The position numbers and the translations under genes are program-made. The notes under the pieces were generated by a model. It searched no databases. It was not told the DNA's origin and saw only the letters and a program-made list of their open reading frames with translations. Shown here one piece after another: positions 62,625-64,000 of a stretch of 64,000 bases of DNA; position 1 is the first letter of the stretch; each line of letters begins with the position of its first letter. The DNA is from Acidovorax sp. sif1233 (GTDB taxonomy: Bacteria; Pseudomonadota; Gammaproteobacteria; Burkholderiales; Burkholderiaceae_C): NCBI RefSeq assembly GCF_019218755.1, contig NZ_JAHUWZ010000005.1:124001-188000 (forward strand), given 5' to 3'.

Positions 62625-62987
62625 TCAGGAAAGAAGGCCCTTCTCGAATTCGGCTGGAGACAGGGAGCCGCTCTGGTCGGCATCCAGTTCCTTGAAGCGC
62701 TGGCTGATGGCCGGCAGCTTGGTGGCTTCCTTCTCGCTCAGCTTGCCGTCCTTGTCGGTGTCGGCGCGATTGAAAGCGGTGGTGGCGGCCATGGAGGGGT
62801 TTCCGGTGCCAGGGCCGTAGGAGTATTTGGGGTCTCCCGGGGCTGCGGCCTTGCTGGCCGGCGCAGGCTGGGGCGAAGTGGAGGTGGACTGTGCCTGCAA
62901 TGCGCCCACGCCACCCAGGGAGAGGGCGGCGAAGAGCATCACGCTGCGCGTATCGAACGAATAGGTGCGTCGTTGCAGTGCTTTCAT
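62625..62987 (-). CDS. Secreted EF-hand calcium-binding protein
   Basis: A 120-residue protein with a signal peptide (VMLFAALSLGGVGALQAQS) and a Ser/Pro/Ala linker. It carries two EF-hand loops: DTDKDGKLSEKE and DADQSGSLSPAE, each with Asp/Glu at positions 1, 3, 5 and 12. Calcium binding in the periplasm is likely; partner unknown. It is divergent from another EF-hand protein at 63310. Confidence 0.85.
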   Translation of the reverse strand: MKALQRRTYSFDTRSVMLFAALSLGGVGALQAQSTSTSPQPAPASKAAAPGDPKYSYGPGTGNPSMAATTAFNRADTDKDGKLSEKEATKLPAISQRFKELDADQSGSLSPAEFEKGLLS

Positions 62988-63309
62988 GGAAGCTAGGCTC
63001 CTTCGAAGTTGAACAGGGTTTCATTGCACCGCAGCAGGCCGGCCAAGGCCAGCACTCTTGCCTGCTGTTGCCCGGGCCAACATTTCCCAGCGCGGTGTAA
63101 CCGGCAGCGGCTGCCTTGTAGGGCAATGCGGAGGGGATGTACCCAAACGTAGGGCGCCACAGGCGCCCGCCCGACGCCGCGGGCCGGTTGCCGGATGACT
63201 GGCAGGCCGGGGCATGTCCTACATCGGCGTTCCCGCCGGCCCAAAACAATGCACTTCAGCATCCCGCTGGATGGATGTTTTTTTGTTGTTTTATCCCAAG
63301 GAGCCTCTC
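62988..63309. other. Divergent intergenic region between two EF-hand genes
   Basis: This 322-base interval holds both promoters and ribosome binding sites. Near 63150 there is a small GGCGCC-ACA-GGCGCC stem; near 63280 an AT-rich TTTTTTTGTTGTTTT patch precedes the 63310 gene, a candidate promoter or leader. I see no gene, operator palindrome or RNA here. Confidence 0.4.
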
Positions 63310-63750
63310 ATGCAAAAGCAAACCGTTGTGGCCGCCCTCGCCGCCCTGGCCTGCACCGCCGCCCTCGCGCAGGCGCCCGCCACCAACACCGCCCGCCCCC
63401 CTTCCGAGGTGAATCCCGCCGCTTCGGGCGGCCCCGCCGCCGCGAATGCGCAGAACAAGGCCGACAACCGTGCCAGCCAGAGCACGGCGGCGCCCGCCAA
63501 CCCTGCCAAGGGCGATGGCCGTGGCGCCCCGGTGGCAGAGATCAACCCCAGCGCCTCCGGGGGCAAGGCCGCCGCCAAGGCGGAAACGCGGGTGAACGCC
63601 CGCCTCATGGACTCCAACGGCGACGGCATGGTGTCGCGCCAGGAGTGGGACACGTACCACGCCCATGCGTGGAACAACCTCAAGCCCTCGAACACGGGTG
63701 TCTCCACGGCGGACATCGACAAGCTCAACCGCTCGACGGCGACCCAGTGA
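63310..63750 (+). CDS. Secreted protein with one EF-hand and low-complexity region
   Basis: A 146-residue secreted protein: signal peptide VVAALAALACTAALAQ, then an 80-residue low-complexity region rich in Ala, Asn, Gly and Pro with two EVNPAASGG/EINPSASGG blocks in tandem, and one canonical EF-hand loop DSNGDGMVSRQE near the C-terminus followed by an incomplete region (WNNLKPSNTGVSTADIDKLN) that may be a degraded second hand. AAGGAG at 63298-63303 supports ATG 63310. It ends at a strong terminator. Related in design to the divergent EF-hand protein. Confidence 0.82.
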   Translation: MQKQTVVAALAALACTAALAQAPATNTARPPSEVNPAASGGPAAANAQNKADNRASQSTAAPANPAKGDGRGAPVAEINPSASGGKAAAKAETRVNARLMDSNGDGMVSRQEWDTYHAHAWNNLKPSNTGVSTADIDKLNRSTATQ

Positions 63751-63804
63751 CCCTGGTGGCCGGCGGCAGCCGGTGGGCGGCAGCGCGATAGGGGCTGCCC
63801 GCCC

Positions 63805-63843
63805 GCCCCTTGCACCGGGTGCGTGTGCAAGGGGCTTTTTTTT
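63805..63843 (+). terminator. Rho-independent terminator
   Basis: GCCCCTTGCAC (63805-63815) and GTGCAAGGGGC (63825-63835) form a perfect 11-base stem with a nine-base loop, followed by eight T. It ends the 63310 gene transcript. Confidence 0.92.
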
Positions 63844-63939
63844 GAATACCGGCCCGGCGGGCGCGGTGGCGGAAAATCGCGGGTGCAGATTCCCCGCGCG
63901 GCCCTGCGCCGCATCCCCCACCGACCAAGCAAGGCACCC

Positions 63940-64000
63940 ATGGGCAACCGACTCACACAGATCGCCACGCGCACCGGCGACGCCGGCACCACCGGCCTGG
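63940..64000 (+). CDS. Cob(I)yrinic acid a,c-diamide adenosyltransferase, PduO type (5' end)
   Basis: The window ends inside this gene. The 20 visible residues begin MGNRLTQIATRTGDAGTTG, matching the N-terminus of PduO-type ATP:cobalamin adenosyltransferases, where TRTGDxGTTG is the ATP-binding loop. These enzymes add the adenosyl group to cob(I)alamin, making coenzyme B12. Only the start is present, so confidence comes from this motif. Preceded by about 95 bases after a strong terminator. Confidence 0.75.
   Translation, partial: MGNRLTQIATRTGDAGTTGL

Overview
The window looks like chromosomal DNA of a very GC-rich betaproteobacterium of the Comamonadaceae (Acidovorax-like). The basis is codon use, two tripartite-tricarboxylate (Bug) binding proteins, a monomeric NADP isocitrate dehydrogenase, many one-component LysR/GntR/TetR/AraC regulators, and two families of small intergenic repeats that I associate with this family. 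I saw no rRNA, tRNA, CRISPR array, prophage or transposase gene. About 60 genes are supported.

Layout. 1-4.3 kb: envelope genes (YcfL, LpoB-like and an exported partner), a lipoprotein hydrolase and a small exported protein. 4.3-9.9 kb: small regulator/enzyme units (flavin reductase, LysR, tautomerase, AraC, MFS, VOC, DUF1993). 10.1-12.5 kb: DUF3649-PepSY-DUF3325 operon of the iron-uptake type, without a receptor. 12.8-18.4 kb: TetR-controlled catabolic operon (Bug binding protein, Gfo/Idh oxidoreductase, DUF993 aldolase-like protein, TIM-barrel isomerase) with a matching palindrome in front of both the regulator and the operon. 18.6-25 kb: Lrp with gamma-glutamyltransferase, a Sel1-repeat protein, LysR with a lipoprotein hydrolase. 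25.2-27.4 kb: icd. 27.6-33.9 kb: the complete four-gene ligase-associated DNA repair cassette. 34-39.4 kb: GNAT, BON protein, amidase, AraC, family-5 solute-binding protein. 39.5-48.2 kb: seven-gene Liv-type ABC transporter operon ending in a carbamoylase-like hydrolase and an M81 peptidase, divergent from a FadR-type GntR regulator across a perfect palindrome. 48.2-50 kb: ArsR/YnfA divergent from NIPSNAP/ABM monooxygenase-like proteins. 50-51 kb: a metallophosphoesterase gene split by a 270-bp inverted-repeat element. 51-55 kb: membrane protein, GNAT, methyltransferase, FAD oxidase. 55.2-58.6 kb: TetR, a Bug protein coupled to a carboxylesterase. 58.6-62.5 kb: GntR plus a polar amino-acid ABC transporter. 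62.6-64 kb: two secreted EF-hand proteins and the start of a cobalamin adenosyltransferase.

The most unusual object is the 270-bp element at 50625-50894. It has 25-bp perfect terminal inverted repeats and two internal nested hairpin lobes, and carries no gene. Removing it exactly, with no target duplication, rejoins a metallophosphoesterase reading frame with its family motifs intact. The recurring theme elsewhere is transporter-plus-enzyme catabolic operons beside a dedicated regulator, several with a visible palindromic operator.
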